Positions 56,322 through 64,000 of a stretch of 64,000 nucleotides of DNA are shown piece after piece; position 1 is the first letter of the stretch; every line of letters begins with the position of its first letter. Below the pieces are notes generated by a model. That model was not told the origin of the DNA, searched no databases, and saw only the letters and a list, made by a program, of their open reading frames with translations. Source of the DNA: Pontibacter litorisediminis. Lineage in GTDB: Bacteria; Bacteroidota; Bacteroidia; Cytophagales; Hymenobacteraceae. Location: contig NZ_JARDUA010000006.1 in assembly GCF_029360645.1 (NCBI RefSeq), forward strand, positions 62,001-126,000, given 5' to 3'. The position numbers were made by a program, and so were the translations under genes.

Positions 56322-56687
56322 ATGCTGGAGATACTGCCCCAAACCCATGATGACATGCTGGCCGTGCGGGTGAGCGGGGAGCTGACCAACGAAGATTTTG
56401 ATGCGTACCGCGAGCTGATCCGGGATAGGATGAAGAAGTATGGCGCCGCCCGCCTATACTATGAAATGGTGAACCTGAGTTGGGTGAAGCCTGGCGCCGC
56501 TCTGGAAAATGCACTGTTCGACCTGGTGCACGGCCGCGAGTATGACCGTGTGGCCATGGTGGGTGATAAAATGTGGCAGAAATGGGCGGCTAACCTGATC
56601 AGCCCCGTAAAAAAGAAGGGCGTGCGCTACTTCGACCTGCACGAGCGGGAGCAGGCCATGAAGTGGGTGCAGACGGGGGAGGAGTAA
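56322..56687 (+). CDS. SpoIIAA-like (STAS/SEC14) protein
   Basis: A 121-residue protein of the SpoIIAA-like family. LAVRVSGELTNEDFDAYRELI, ARLYYEMVNLSWVKPGA, DRVAMVGDKMWQKWAANL and YFDLHEREQAMKWVQ give the alternating strand/helix pattern. No regulatory serine or partner kinase is evident. Cytoplasmic; function unknown. Probably co-transcribed with the lactonase. Confidence 0.78.
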   Translation: MLEILPQTHDDMLAVRVSGELTNEDFDAYRELIRDRMKKYGAARLYYEMVNLSWVKPGAALENALFDLVHGREYDRVAMVGDKMWQKWAANLISPVKKKGVRYFDLHEREQAMKWVQTGEE

Positions 56688-56725
56688 AGCCCTGGCTTTT
56701 TGGGTGGCCATTGGCTGGCGCCACC

Positions 56726-57574
56726 TTATTGTGGCAAGGCCTCTGCACGCACCTTCTGGAAGAACAGCAGGTGGTACTCTAAAGCATTGCCCCAGTAGCT
56801 CCACGTATGGGCGCCCGGGCGTTCTATGTACTCGTGCGGCACCTTCTCGTACACCAGGCGGCGGTGCAGCTCACGGTTATCCTCAATCAAAAAATCATCC
56901 ACGCCACAATCAATCATAAATTTAACGCCACTGGCTTTGAGCTGCGGCACCATGTGCACCACAGAGCTTTGGCGGAACAGCTCCCGGTTCTCCGGCTTCG
57001 GCCCCAGCACTGCTTCTATACTCTGCAGGAACTTCTCCTGCTCAATGCCTGTCACGTTCAGGGCGCCGCTCATGCTGCCGGCGGCCAGGTACAGCTCGGG
57101 GTAGCGGGCCGAGAGGTAAAGTGCGCCGTGCCCGCCCATGCTCAGGCCGGAGATAAAGCGCCCGCTCTTGTCGGTGATGGTTTTATACTTGTTTTCTACC
57201 TCCTGCCGCAGCTCCTGGGTAATGTAAGTCTCGTACTGGCTGCTTTTGTCCACGGGGCTATCGTAGTACCAGCTGCTGTAGCCACCCTCCGGCGTCACAA
57301 TAATGAGTTGGTATTTGTCAGCCATTTGCTGGAGCAGGTCTTTTTGCGGCGGGGTTTTCAACCAATTACTGAAGTTGCCGCTGTAGCCGTGCAGCAGGTA
57401 CAGCACCGGGTAAGGGCCGCTCTTTTTCTTGCCGTGCCCGTCTGGGGTCACCACGCCTGCCTTCAGTACCTTCTGCATGGAAGGGCTTTGGATGGCCAGG
57501 GTGTCTACCTTAGCCTGTGCGGCAAGTATGGAGAGACTGAGGAGAAGGAGGAACGTATAGAATCTTTTTTGCAT
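56726..57574 (-). CDS. Exported esterase (alpha/beta-hydrolase, esterase D-like)
   Basis: A 282-residue enzyme starting at MQKRFYTFLLLLSLSILAAQA (signal peptide); the frame continues upstream without family likeness. Catalytic triad visible: Ser in ISGLSMGGHGAL, Asp in CGVDDFLIED, His in GAHTWSYW. VLYLLHGYSGNFSNW is the oxyanion region. PF00756 family (esterase D / antigen 85-like). Substrate unknown. It ends against the SpoIIAA-like gene; AAGTATA words lie in its upstream region (57583, 57599). Confidence 0.86.
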   Translation of the reverse strand: MQKRFYTFLLLLSLSILAAQAKVDTLAIQSPSMQKVLKAGVVTPDGHGKKKSGPYPVLYLLHGYSGNFSNWLKTPPQKDLLQQMADKYQLIIVTPEGGYSSWYYDSPVDKSSQYETYITQELRQEVENKYKTITDKSGRFISGLSMGGHGALYLSARYPELYLAAGSMSGALNVTGIEQEKFLQSIEAVLGPKPENRELFRQSSVVHMVPQLKASGVKFMIDCGVDDFLIEDNRELHRRLVYEKVPHEYIERPGAHTWSYWGNALEYHLLFFQKVRAEALPQ

Positions 57575-57678
57575 GGCTCTAAAAGTATAGCTTTCGCAAA
57601 GTATAGAATTTAAGGGAGAAATGGTAGAGGTGGTTTTGCCCATCATAGGGTTGAGCCAGGCACAGCTTCGAAAACACA

Positions 57679-57712
57679 AAACCCCGCCACTCCAACGGAA
57701 TAGCGGGGTTTA
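57679..57712 (-). terminator. Terminator of clpB
   Basis: Stem aaaccccgc (57679-57687) / gcggggttt (57703-57711), loop 15 bases, A-rich on the left, located past the clpB stop. Confidence 0.7.
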
Positions 57713-57738
57713 TACTATCAGCTAAACTTAAACTTTAC

Positions 57739-60357
57739 TTATTCTCCTGTCGGGATTTCCACATCCACGTTGTTGAAGCGGATCTCGCCATTATCCATCA
57801 CGGCCTCTACCACCGCGTCTTTGCTGATCTTACCAGCCAGGATCTCCTTAGAGAGCTGGTTCAGCACCTGGCGCTGGATCACGCGCTTCAGCGGACGGGC
57901 ACCAAACTGCGGATCGAAGCCCTGCTCGCCCAGGTAGTCCAGCACCTCGTTGGTAGCCACCAGCTGTATACCGGCCTCCTCCAAACGATGCTGAATGTGG
58001 CTGAACTGGATGTTGACGATCTTGCGGATGTCCTGGCGGCTCAGCGGACGGAACATCACCAGCTCATCGATACGGTTCAGGAACTCCGGCCTTACCGACT
58101 TCTTCAGCAGGTCAAACACCTCCTCCTTCGTTTGCTCAATAATCTCGTCATGGTTCAGCGGCGTCATCTTCTCAAAGTTAGCCTGGATGATGTGCGAGCC
58201 GATGTTCGAGGTCATGATGATGATGGTGTTCTTGAAGTTCACCACACGGCCCTTGCTGTCGGTCAGGCGGCCATCGTCGAGCACCTGCAGCAGGATGTTG
58301 AACACGTCCGGGTGCGCTTTCTCGATCTCGTCTAAGAGCACAACAGAGTATGGCTTGCGCCGGATGGCTTCCGTCAGCTGACCACCCTCGTCGTAGCCCA
58401 CGTAGCCCGGAGGCGCACCAATCAGGCGGCTCACGGCGTGGCGTTCCTGGTACTCACTCATGTCGATACGCACCATGGCGTTCTCATCGTTGAACAGGTA
58501 ATCGGCCAGCGCCTTGGCTAACTCGGTTTTACCCACACCGGTGGTACCCAGGAAGATGAATGAACCGATCGGGCGTTTGGGGTCCTGCATACCGGCGCGG
58601 CTTCGGCGCACGGCGTCAGAAATAGCCTCAATGGCTTCCTCCTGACCGGCCACACGTCTACCCAGCTCCTGCTCCAGGTGCAACAGCTTTTCGCGGTCGC
58701 TCTGCAGCATTTTACTTACCGGGATGCCTGTCCACTTGGCTACCACTTCGGCAATGTCCTCAGCGTTTACCTCCTCCTTCAGCATCGGGTTCTCGCCCTG
58801 CATCTCGCGCACCTGCTCCTGCAGCTGCTTCAGGTGGGCCTCCGCTTCCTGGATCTTGCCGTAGCGCAGCTCCGCCACACGGCCATAGTCACCGCTGCGC
58901 TCTGCCTGTTCGGCCTCTAGCTTGTAGTTCTCGATGTTCTCCTTCTCTTTCTGGATGCCCTCAATAATCTGCTTCTCGTTTTGCCACTTAGCCTTCAGAT
59001 CATCGCGCTTGCCGCTCAGGTCGGCAATCTCTTTGGAGAGCGTAGCCTCTTTGTCCTTGTCATTCTCCCGGCGGATGGCCTCGCGCTCAATCTCCAGCTG
59101 CATGATGCGGCGCTGCAGCTCATCCAGCTCCACCGGCAAGGAGTCGATCTCGATGCGTAGCTTGGCGGCCGCCTCGTCCATGAGGTCAATGGCCTTGTCT
59201 GGCAAAAAGCGGTCGGAAATGTAGCGGTTCGACAGCTCCACAGCAGCTATGATCGCATCGTCCTTGATACGCACCCCGTGGTGTACCTCATACTTGTCCT
59301 TGATACCGCGCAGGATAGAGATGGCATCCGGCACGCTTGGCTCGTCTACCATTACCGCCTGGAAACGACGCTCCAGCGCTTTATCCTTCTCAATATACTT
59401 CTGGTACTCCTTTAGCGTGGTAGCACCGATGGCGTGCAGCTCGCCACGCGCCAGGGCTGGTTTCAGCAGGTTGGCGGCGTCCATGGCACTGTCTCCGCCT
59501 GCGCCGGCACCGATCAGGGTATGGATCTCGTCGATGAAGAGGATAATCTCGCCCTCGGCATCGGTTACTTCTTTAATTACGGCCTTCAGGCGCTCCTCGA
59601 ACTCGCCCTTATACTTAGCGCCTGCCACCAGCAAGCCCATGTCCAGGCTCATCAGCGTCTTGTTTTTCAGGTTCTCCGGCACGTCGCCAGAAACCATGCG
59701 CTGGGCCAGGCCTTCCACGATGGCGGTTTTACCCACACCGGGCTCACCTAGCAGCACCGGGTTGTTCTTGGTGCGGCGGCTCAGGATCTGCAGCACGCGG
59801 CGAATCTCTTCGTCGCGGCCAATCACCGGGTCAATCTTGCCGCTGCGGGCCAGTTCATTCAGGTTGCGGGCGTAGCGCTTCAGCGAGTTATACTTGGCCT
59901 CCGCGTTCTGGTCGGTCACCTTGGCCCCGCCACGCAGTTCCTTGATGGCCTTTTTCAGATCCTTTTCATTGAAGCCCACATCCTTCATCAGGCCAGCTAC
60001 CTTGTCGCGGCCTGCCAGGATGCCCAGCAGCATGTGCTCGATGGCCACATACTCATCACCGAACTCCTTCAGGTAAGAAGTGGCTTTCTGTAAGGCTGCC
60101 GCGGCATCATTGGCCAGGTACGGACTGCCGCCGCTTACTTTCGGGTAAGCCGCCACAATCTCGTCCAGCTTGCTGTGCAGGATGTTGCCGTTAATATTCA
60201 GTTTCTGGAGCAGGAAGTTGGTGACGTTCTCGTCTGTCTCCAGTATGGCTTTTAGAATATGCCCGGTCTCGATCGCCTGCTGCTGGTTGCCGCCTGCAAT
60301 CTCGGTGGCCTTTTGGATGGCCTCCTGGGCTTTGATGGTATAGTTATTAAAATTCAT
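57739..60357 (-). CDS. clpB: ClpB disaggregase
   Basis: An 872-residue Hsp100 chaperone that resolubilises aggregates with DnaK. N-domain (1-145, [17 protein letters not shown]), first AAA+ domain with Walker [10 protein letters not shown] (about 204), the coiled-coil middle domain (about 400-530, [19 protein letters not shown]) that identifies ClpB rather than ClpA/C, second AAA+ with GTTGVGKTE (about 604) and Walker [16 protein letters not shown]. Normal length. No CIRCE/HrcA element seen upstream. Confidence 0.96.
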   Translation of the reverse strand: MNFNNYTIKAQEAIQKATEIAGGNQQQAIETGHILKAILETDENVTNFLLQKLNINGNILHSKLDEIVAAYPKVSGGSPYLANDAAAALQKATSYLKEFGDEYVAIEHMLLGILAGRDKVAGLMKDVGFNEKDLKKAIKELRGGAKVTDQNAEAKYNSLKRYARNLNELARSGKIDPVIGRDEEIRRVLQILSRRTKNNPVLLGEPGVGKTAIVEGLAQRMVSGDVPENLKNKTLMSLDMGLLVAGAKYKGEFEERLKAVIKEVTDAEGEIILFIDEIHTLIGAGAGGDSAMDAANLLKPALARGELHAIGATTLKEYQKYIEKDKALERRFQAVMVDEPSVPDAISILRGIKDKYEVHHGVRIKDDAIIAAVELSNRYISDRFLPDKAIDLMDEAAAKLRIEIDSLPVELDELQRRIMQLEIEREAIRRENDKDKEATLSKEIADLSGKRDDLKAKWQNEKQIIEGIQKEKENIENYKLEAEQAERSGDYGRVAELRYGKIQEAEAHLKQLQEQVREMQGENPMLKEEVNAEDIAEVVAKWTGIPVSKMLQSDREKLLHLEQELGRRVAGQEEAIEAISDAVRRSRAGMQDPKRPIGSFIFLGTTGVGKTELAKALADYLFNDENAMVRIDMSEYQERHAVSRLIGAPPGYVGYDEGGQLTEAIRRKPYSVVLLDEIEKAHPDVFNILLQVLDDGRLTDSKGRVVNFKNTIIIMTSNIGSHIIQANFEKMTPLNHDEIIEQTKEEVFDLLKKSVRPEFLNRIDELVMFRPLSRQDIRKIVNIQFSHIQHRLEEAGIQLVATNEVLDYLGEQGFDPQFGARPLKRVIQRQVLNQLSKEILAGKISKDAVVEAVMDNGEIRFNNVDVEIPTGE

Positions 60358-60510
60358 ATGTCTTTGTCTGTTTCCTTAGTTTTAGTTCTACGAGCAGTAT
60401 AGCAAAGGATACACCAGTAGCACTTTTAGGTGGTGAAACTGTAATTATGTCAGGCAGAGAAGGGGTAATTTGAGAAGATTCGGACAAATTGACGGGATTG
60501 TAGTGGTGTT

Positions 60511-61204
60511 TGCAAACGCTATGAGGTCTTTTGAGCAGGCGTTACACCTCATCATCTTCTATAAGGGGAGTGATGCTGTTGAAATCAGCGGCATTAACTT
60601 CGTGAAACTTTCTGTACCAGTCTCTGCCTCCAAACCACTCTAATACATTATCTCGCTGCAGCAGTGTTCTACTTTTGGACAATAGGCTATGGTATGATGA
60701 GTAAGGCCAATCGCTGAAGTCAGCGATCAGGCCGTGATGCTGTGGGTTAAAGTGGATGTAGTAAATCAGCCTTGTAAAGTATACTTCAGATATGACCTCC
60801 TTTCGCCGGAACCGTTCTTGAAACAAGCTGCCTGTGCGGTTGTACCGCTTATTGATCGCTTTGGAATAGGCATTAAACAAGTGGGAGAATTGACGCTGAA
60901 GGTTAATATGTAGGAGGCCTTCATCTTCTGTTGATCGGATAGTTAGCTGCTCTTCAGCTTTAACCTTAATAAGAAAGTGGACATGGTTAGGAAGCAAGCA
61001 GTACGCATACGTATCGGCGAAAGGGGATATGTACTTAATGTATAGCTGCAGAAAGTAAAAGTGGTTTTCTGCCTCTTTGAATATACTTTCCTTATTGTTG
61101 CCACGCGTGTAAACGTGGTAAAACTTTTCAGGCTCTAAAAATACAGTTTGCTGCATACTGGCCTATACGAAAACCACTGCTCAAAAGACCTCACAGCGTT
61201 TGCA
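60511..61204 (-). mobile_element. RAYT element with 28-bp inverted ends
   Basis: The transposase gene lies between 60511-60538 and 61177-61204, which are inverted copies of each other with one mismatch. To the right, a second inverted copy of the inner part (agacctcacagcgt 61186-61199 versus acgctgtgaggtct 61269-61282) forms a REP-doublet-like palindrome. This fits a RAYT with its REP sequences. Confidence 0.7.
60542..61156 (-). CDS. REP-associated tyrosine transposase (RAYT, Y1/HUH)
   Basis: A 204-residue IS200-like single-strand transposase. The HUH motif is His58-Val-His60 (LLPNHVHFLI), and the catalytic Tyr is most likely Tyr97 in FNAYSKAINKRYNRTGSLFQERF, a stretch characteristic of RAYTs. 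YYIHFNPQHHGLI is also typical. It is intact and complete. RAYTs act on REP palindromes at single-copy loci rather than jumping like classical IS. Confidence 0.88.
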   Translation of the reverse strand: MQQTVFLEPEKFYHVYTRGNNKESIFKEAENHFYFLQLYIKYISPFADTYAYCLLPNHVHFLIKVKAEEQLTIRSTEDEGLLHINLQRQFSHLFNAYSKAINKRYNRTGSLFQERFRRKEVISEVYFTRLIYYIHFNPQHHGLIADFSDWPYSSYHSLLSKSRTLLQRDNVLEWFGGRDWYRKFHEVNAADFNSITPLIEDDEV

Positions 61205-61286
61205 AAACCTGAGCGTCTGTGCAAACGGCCTTTCTCCGTAGCCGACAAGACACTCACAGGTCTACAAGACGCTGTGAGGTCTAGCA

Positions 61287-61973
61287 CTACTTCACCTCCC
61301 CCTTAAACACCGCCGCATAGTGGTCTGCGAGGCGCGTGGGCTCGGGCAGTTTATACTTGGTGGCGCAGTTTAGGGCAATTTCTGTGGCGGATGCCAGGTC
61401 CATGAGGTGGCCGGGCGAAACAAAGACCGGTTTTACGTTATCCTTGGTGCGGAGCACGTTGGCGATAATCTCGCCCTTGTACTCCAGCGGGGCGATAGCG
61501 CCTTTGGTGGGAGCGGGCTCTTTATACTTGCCCACCAGCACTTTCTTGGCCACACCCATCGTTGGCTTGTTCAGGTGCAGGCCCAAATGGGTGGCGATGC
61601 CCAGGCGGCGGGGGTGCGAGATGCCGTGGCCGTCCACCATGATCAGGTCGGGTTTCTGCTGCAGCTTCTCGTAGGCTTTCAGCAGGTTAGGCGCCTCGCG
61701 GAAGGCCAGGAAACCGGGAATATACGGCAGCTCCACCGGGCCGTGGTGCCATACTTTCTCCACCACCTCCAGCTCCGGGTAAGTCAGAAGTATGAACGCA
61801 GAGAGTATGGTATCTTCACCAATGAAGGAAGAGTCACAGCCAGCGATCAGCTTCAGGTCAAAGTCCGGCTTCTGGAGGATAATGCGCTCCTGCATCTCGC
61901 GCTGCTGCTCAGTGAGGCGCGCAAGTACTTTAGGGTCGGGGGCGGGGTAGTCGAATCTGCGGTAATAGGCCAT
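61287..61973 (-). CDS. nfi: Endonuclease V
   Basis: A 228-residue deoxyinosine 3'-endonuclease. Metal ligands: Asp47 (AGCDSSF), Glu93 (PYIPGFLAFREAP) and Asp114 (IMVDGHGISHPRRLGIATHLG), equivalent to Asp43, Glu89 and Asp110 of the T. maritima enzyme. Length is normal. It acts in repair of deaminated adenine. The REP doublet lies just downstream. Confidence 0.9.
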   Translation of the reverse strand: MAYYRRFDYPAPDPKVLARLTEQQREMQERIILQKPDFDLKLIAGCDSSFIGEDTILSAFILLTYPELEVVEKVWHHGPVELPYIPGFLAFREAPNLLKAYEKLQQKPDLIMVDGHGISHPRRLGIATHLGLHLNKPTMGVAKKVLVGKYKEPAPTKGAIAPLEYKGEIIANVLRTKDNVKPVFVSPGHLMDLASATEIALNCATKYKLPEPTRLADHYAAVFKGEVK

Positions 61974-61980
61974 GGCTACA

Positions 61981-62153
61981 ATTTTGAATGCGTGAAGTTG
62001 TGGATGTGTGAGTGAATAATGTGATGTGGTTATACTTTGTGATGCAAGAGGAGTTGTGAAACAGGCCTTGTTGCTTTCCCTCCGGATTGCTCAGATAGTT
62101 CGAGAGGATAATCAAAAAGGATTCACTCATTCACACCTTCACGCATTCAAAAT
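61981..62153. repeat. Inverted-end element, copy A
   Basis: Left arm 61981-62017 and right arm 62121-62153 are inverted repeats; the outer 17 bases are identical. It fills the gap between the endonuclease V gene and the next. The right-arm type recurs at 63784-63815. Confidence 0.55.
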
Positions 62154-62157
62154 TAGA

Positions 62158-62820
62158 TCAGGCGCTGCAGGGCACCCGCAGGTCGGCAAAGAGCAGGTGC
62201 CATTGGCCGTTGCGGTAGCCGAAGTGGAAGCGGAAGGAGCTGCCGGTGTGCAGCACCGTAGCCTGCACCTGCTGCTGCATCTCCTGTACCTGTTGGGCCT
62301 GCTGCTCGCTTAAGTCGGCGTACTGCCACATGTCGGTACTTTGGAAGCTGGCGGTTTCGAATGTATAGAAGCAGCCGTCTTCGGCAAAACCAGTGGCACC
62401 CTGGTCCATGTCCGCACAGTCAAACTCCGGAAAAACGTCCCGCTGCTGTAGCTGGCACTCTTTTACCTGTTGGTTTATACTTATGAAGGGCTGCTGCTGG
62501 TACTTCCGCTGCACCTGCTGTATGGTTCTAAAGTGGCTGTAGGCTGGCACCGCTCCCGGCTGCTCTATCAGCCAAAGCCCCTGTTCGGCATCCACAAACT
62601 GGTTCAACGCGGCCGTGTCGCCGGCTTGCAGGGCACCGAAGAACCGGCCAAAGGCCTGCTCAAAGCTGGCTGTATCCATTGCCTCAGCTTCCTGAGGCGG
62701 CTCCTCTTGTGTGGTTAGCAGCGAATCTATCCGCAGCTTGCCTAGTATGCCGGGCCTGCTGTCGGGGCCGCAGGAACTAAGCAGCAGTAGGAAAGCAAGT
62801 ATAGACAAAGTATAACGCAT
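62158..62820 (-). CDS. Lipoprotein of unknown function
   Basis: A 220-residue lipoprotein starting MRYTLSILAFLLLLSSCGPDS; a longer frame upstream is not plausible. The mature part holds an acidic, Gln-rich stretch (EEPPQEAEAMDTASFEQAF) and a C-terminal region with FRFHFGYRNGQWHLLFADL, which resembles NTF2-like or DUF-type exported domains. Two AAGTATA words fall in the signal-peptide region (62797, 62808). No family recognised with confidence. Confidence 0.6.
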   Translation of the reverse strand: MRYTLSILAFLLLLSSCGPDSRPGILGKLRIDSLLTTQEEPPQEAEAMDTASFEQAFGRFFGALQAGDTAALNQFVDAEQGLWLIEQPGAVPAYSHFRTIQQVQRKYQQQPFISINQQVKECQLQQRDVFPEFDCADMDQGATGFAEDGCFYTFETASFQSTDMWQYADLSEQQAQQVQEMQQQVQATVLHTGSSFRFHFGYRNGQWHLLFADLRVPCSA

Positions 62821-62958
62821 GGCTTCAGTAGTTTCCTTTTGCTCCAATACGAAGCGTAACCGCATCCGGTGTATACTTTCTGAACTTTGGGTATGGTGGT
62901 TCGTACTTTCAAGTACACAGATGCTCAGATTTTTAGAGTTGATATACGCACACAAGCT

Positions 62959-63642
62959 ATGGCAAACTACACTTTCAACGACAGCGTCCGCATTGAACTG
63001 CAGGACGCTACTCTCATCGGCGACCTGGCAATACCGGAGAATGCCTTCGGGTTGATCATTTTCTCGCACGGCAGCGGCAGCAGCCGCCTCAGCAGCCGCA
63101 ACCGCTTTGTGGCGGAGCACCTGCAGCGGTCTGGCTTTGCCACGCTGCTCTTCGACCTGCTAACCGAAGAGGAGGACCAGGAAACCAGGAACCGCTTTGA
63201 CATCCCGAAGCTCACCCGCCGCCTGATCGACACCACCTATTGGGTGCAGCAAGACCCGCGCACGCAGGACCTGAACATCGCCTACTTTGGGGCCAGCACC
63301 GGAGCCGCCTCTGCCATTGGCGCCGCCGCTGCCGAAGGCCCGGACATTGTGAAAGCGGTAGTGAGCCGCGGTGGCCGCCCGGACCTGGCGGATACCGTGC
63401 TGCCAGACCTGATGGTGCCTACGCTACTGATTGTGGGAGGCAAGGATGAGAGTGTGCTGGAGATGAACATCCAGGCACAGAACCAGATGCAATGCATCAA
63501 AGACGTGGAGATAGTGCCTGATGCCACCCACCTGTTCGAGGAGCCGGGCGCCCTGGAAATGGCAGCCCAGCTTGCCACCGATTGGTTCCGCAAGTATGTA
63601 AAGCCCGAAAAGCAGCAGCCCCTGCGGCAGGACAGGCCTTAG
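62959..63642 (+). CDS. Dienelactone-hydrolase-like alpha/beta hydrolase
   Basis: About 227 residues from MANYTFNDSVRIELQDATLIG. Nucleophile Ser in YFGASTGAASA, Asp in VGGKDESVLEM, His in DATHLFEEPG. Such hydrolases often lie beside, or are fused to, a phosphoribosyltransferase domain; here the next gene on the right is exactly that. Substrate unknown. Confidence 0.82.
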   Translation: MANYTFNDSVRIELQDATLIGDLAIPENAFGLIIFSHGSGSSRLSSRNRFVAEHLQRSGFATLLFDLLTEEEDQETRNRFDIPKLTRRLIDTTYWVQQDPRTQDLNIAYFGASTGAASAIGAAAAEGPDIVKAVVSRGGRPDLADTVLPDLMVPTLLIVGGKDESVLEMNIQAQNQMQCIKDVEIVPDATHLFEEPGALEMAAQLATDWFRKYVKPEKQQPLRQDRP

Positions 63643-63783
63643 TGCAAGTGTGAATAAGTGAATGCGTGGTGAAGGTGGTAAGAAGTGGCAAGTATGGTGG
63701 CGGCGCGTATCCTGCTCCAAGAAACCATGTATGCTAGGCTACAGGCTGCGAATAACGGGTAACAAATAACCGACAACTAAAAA

Positions 63784-63815
63784 CCACTCATTCACGCAAT
63801 CTCACATTCAAAATT
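63784..63815. repeat. Right arm of inverted-end element, copy B
   Basis: Similar to the right arm of copy A. A partial left arm lies at about 63646-63670 (tgaataagtgaatgcgtgg). Confidence 0.4.
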
Positions 63816-63824
63816 AATCTTGCC

Positions 63825-64000
63825 ATGGACATGATCCGAAACAGGGAGGAGGCAGCGGTACTGCTGGCAGACCGGCTGCAGCAGTACAAGGGCGAGCAGG
63901 GCGTGGTGCTGGCCATTCCGCGGGGTGGGGTGCCGGTGGCGGCACCCATTGCAAAAAAACTGGGCATGCCGCTAGAGGTGACGGTGTCTAAAAAGATCGG
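63825..64000 (+). CDS. Phosphoribosyltransferase (partial, cut by window end)
   Basis: The first 58 codons of a gene starting at ATG 63825 (a second ATG two codons on). VVLAIPRGGVPVAAPIAKKL is typical of type I phosphoribosyltransferase proteins of the PF00156 group that partner with the preceding hydrolase. The PRPP loop lies beyond the window. Probably co-transcribed with the hydrolase although 180 bp of repeat-like spacer lies between. Confidence 0.72.
   Translation, partial: MDMIRNREEAAVLLADRLQQYKGEQGVVLAIPRGGVPVAAPIAKKLGMPLEVTVSKKI

Overview
The window looks like chromosomal DNA of a moderately GC-rich Bacteroidota, probably Cytophagales/Hymenobacteraceae (Pontibacter- or Hymenobacter-like). 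The grounds are: Bacteroidota-type promoters (TTTG-N19-TAnnTTTG) upstream of nuoA and a GtrA gene; weak Shine-Dalgarno sites; PorT-like outer-membrane barrels; a 14-subunit nuo locus with a short NuoG; many SPII lipoproteins; and many secreted hydrolases. The genus is inference. There is no prophage, CRISPR array, plasmid gene, rRNA or tRNA that I can see.

Layout. 1-540 is a non-coding dispersed repeat (R1). 0.6-6.6 kb holds a DUF2238 membrane protein, an MBL-fold hydrolase, endonuclease III, two AT-richer lipoprotein genes and an LD-carboxypeptidase. 6.7-11.6 kb holds an AbgT transporter, an outer-membrane barrel, a candidate small RNA, a Rid protein, a radical SAM protein and a gamma-carbonic-anhydrase-like protein. 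Repeat R2 follows (11.6-12.3 kb). 12.3-20.9 kb holds a hemerythrin/CorC-like pair, DsbD, superoxide dismutase, TadA, a second barrel and small secreted or unknown genes, ending with a GtrA gene. Repeat R3 (20.9-21.6 kb) separates GtrA from a GT22-like mannosyltransferase. GDPD and aspS follow, then an intergenic cluster of six DnaA boxes (26.2-26.3 kb).

27.2-42.0 kb is the complex I locus on the minus strand. It is split: nuoA-J and nuoK-N are separated by an oppositely transcribed lipoprotein gene, a bidirectional terminator with a 22-bp perfect stem, and a separate nuoK promoter. 42-54 kb holds PruA, a GH20 hexosaminidase, a YjjG-like HAD phosphatase, an ArsR regulator, a type II NADH dehydrogenase, an M1 peptidase and a HupE/UreJ-like protein. 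Repeat R4 lies at 54.4-54.9 kb. The right end carries a lactonase, a SpoIIAA-like protein, an esterase, ClpB, a RAYT transposase between 28-bp inverted repeats, endonuclease V, a lipoprotein, and an alpha/beta hydrolase next to a phosphoribosyltransferase cut by the window edge.

Two signals stand out beyond ordinary genes. The word AAGTATA/TATACTT occurs about 112 times by my hand count (about 5 expected from base composition). It is found in both orientations, inside genes (where it forces rare ATA-CTT codons) and between genes, and is sparse in the nuo genes. Second, a roughly 0.5-kb modular non-coding repeat family occurs four times in intergenic gaps, with several AAGTATA words at its end. 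The locus encodes two NADH:quinone entry points (proton-pumping NDH-1 and single-subunit NDH-2), fed in part by PruA-derived NADH.
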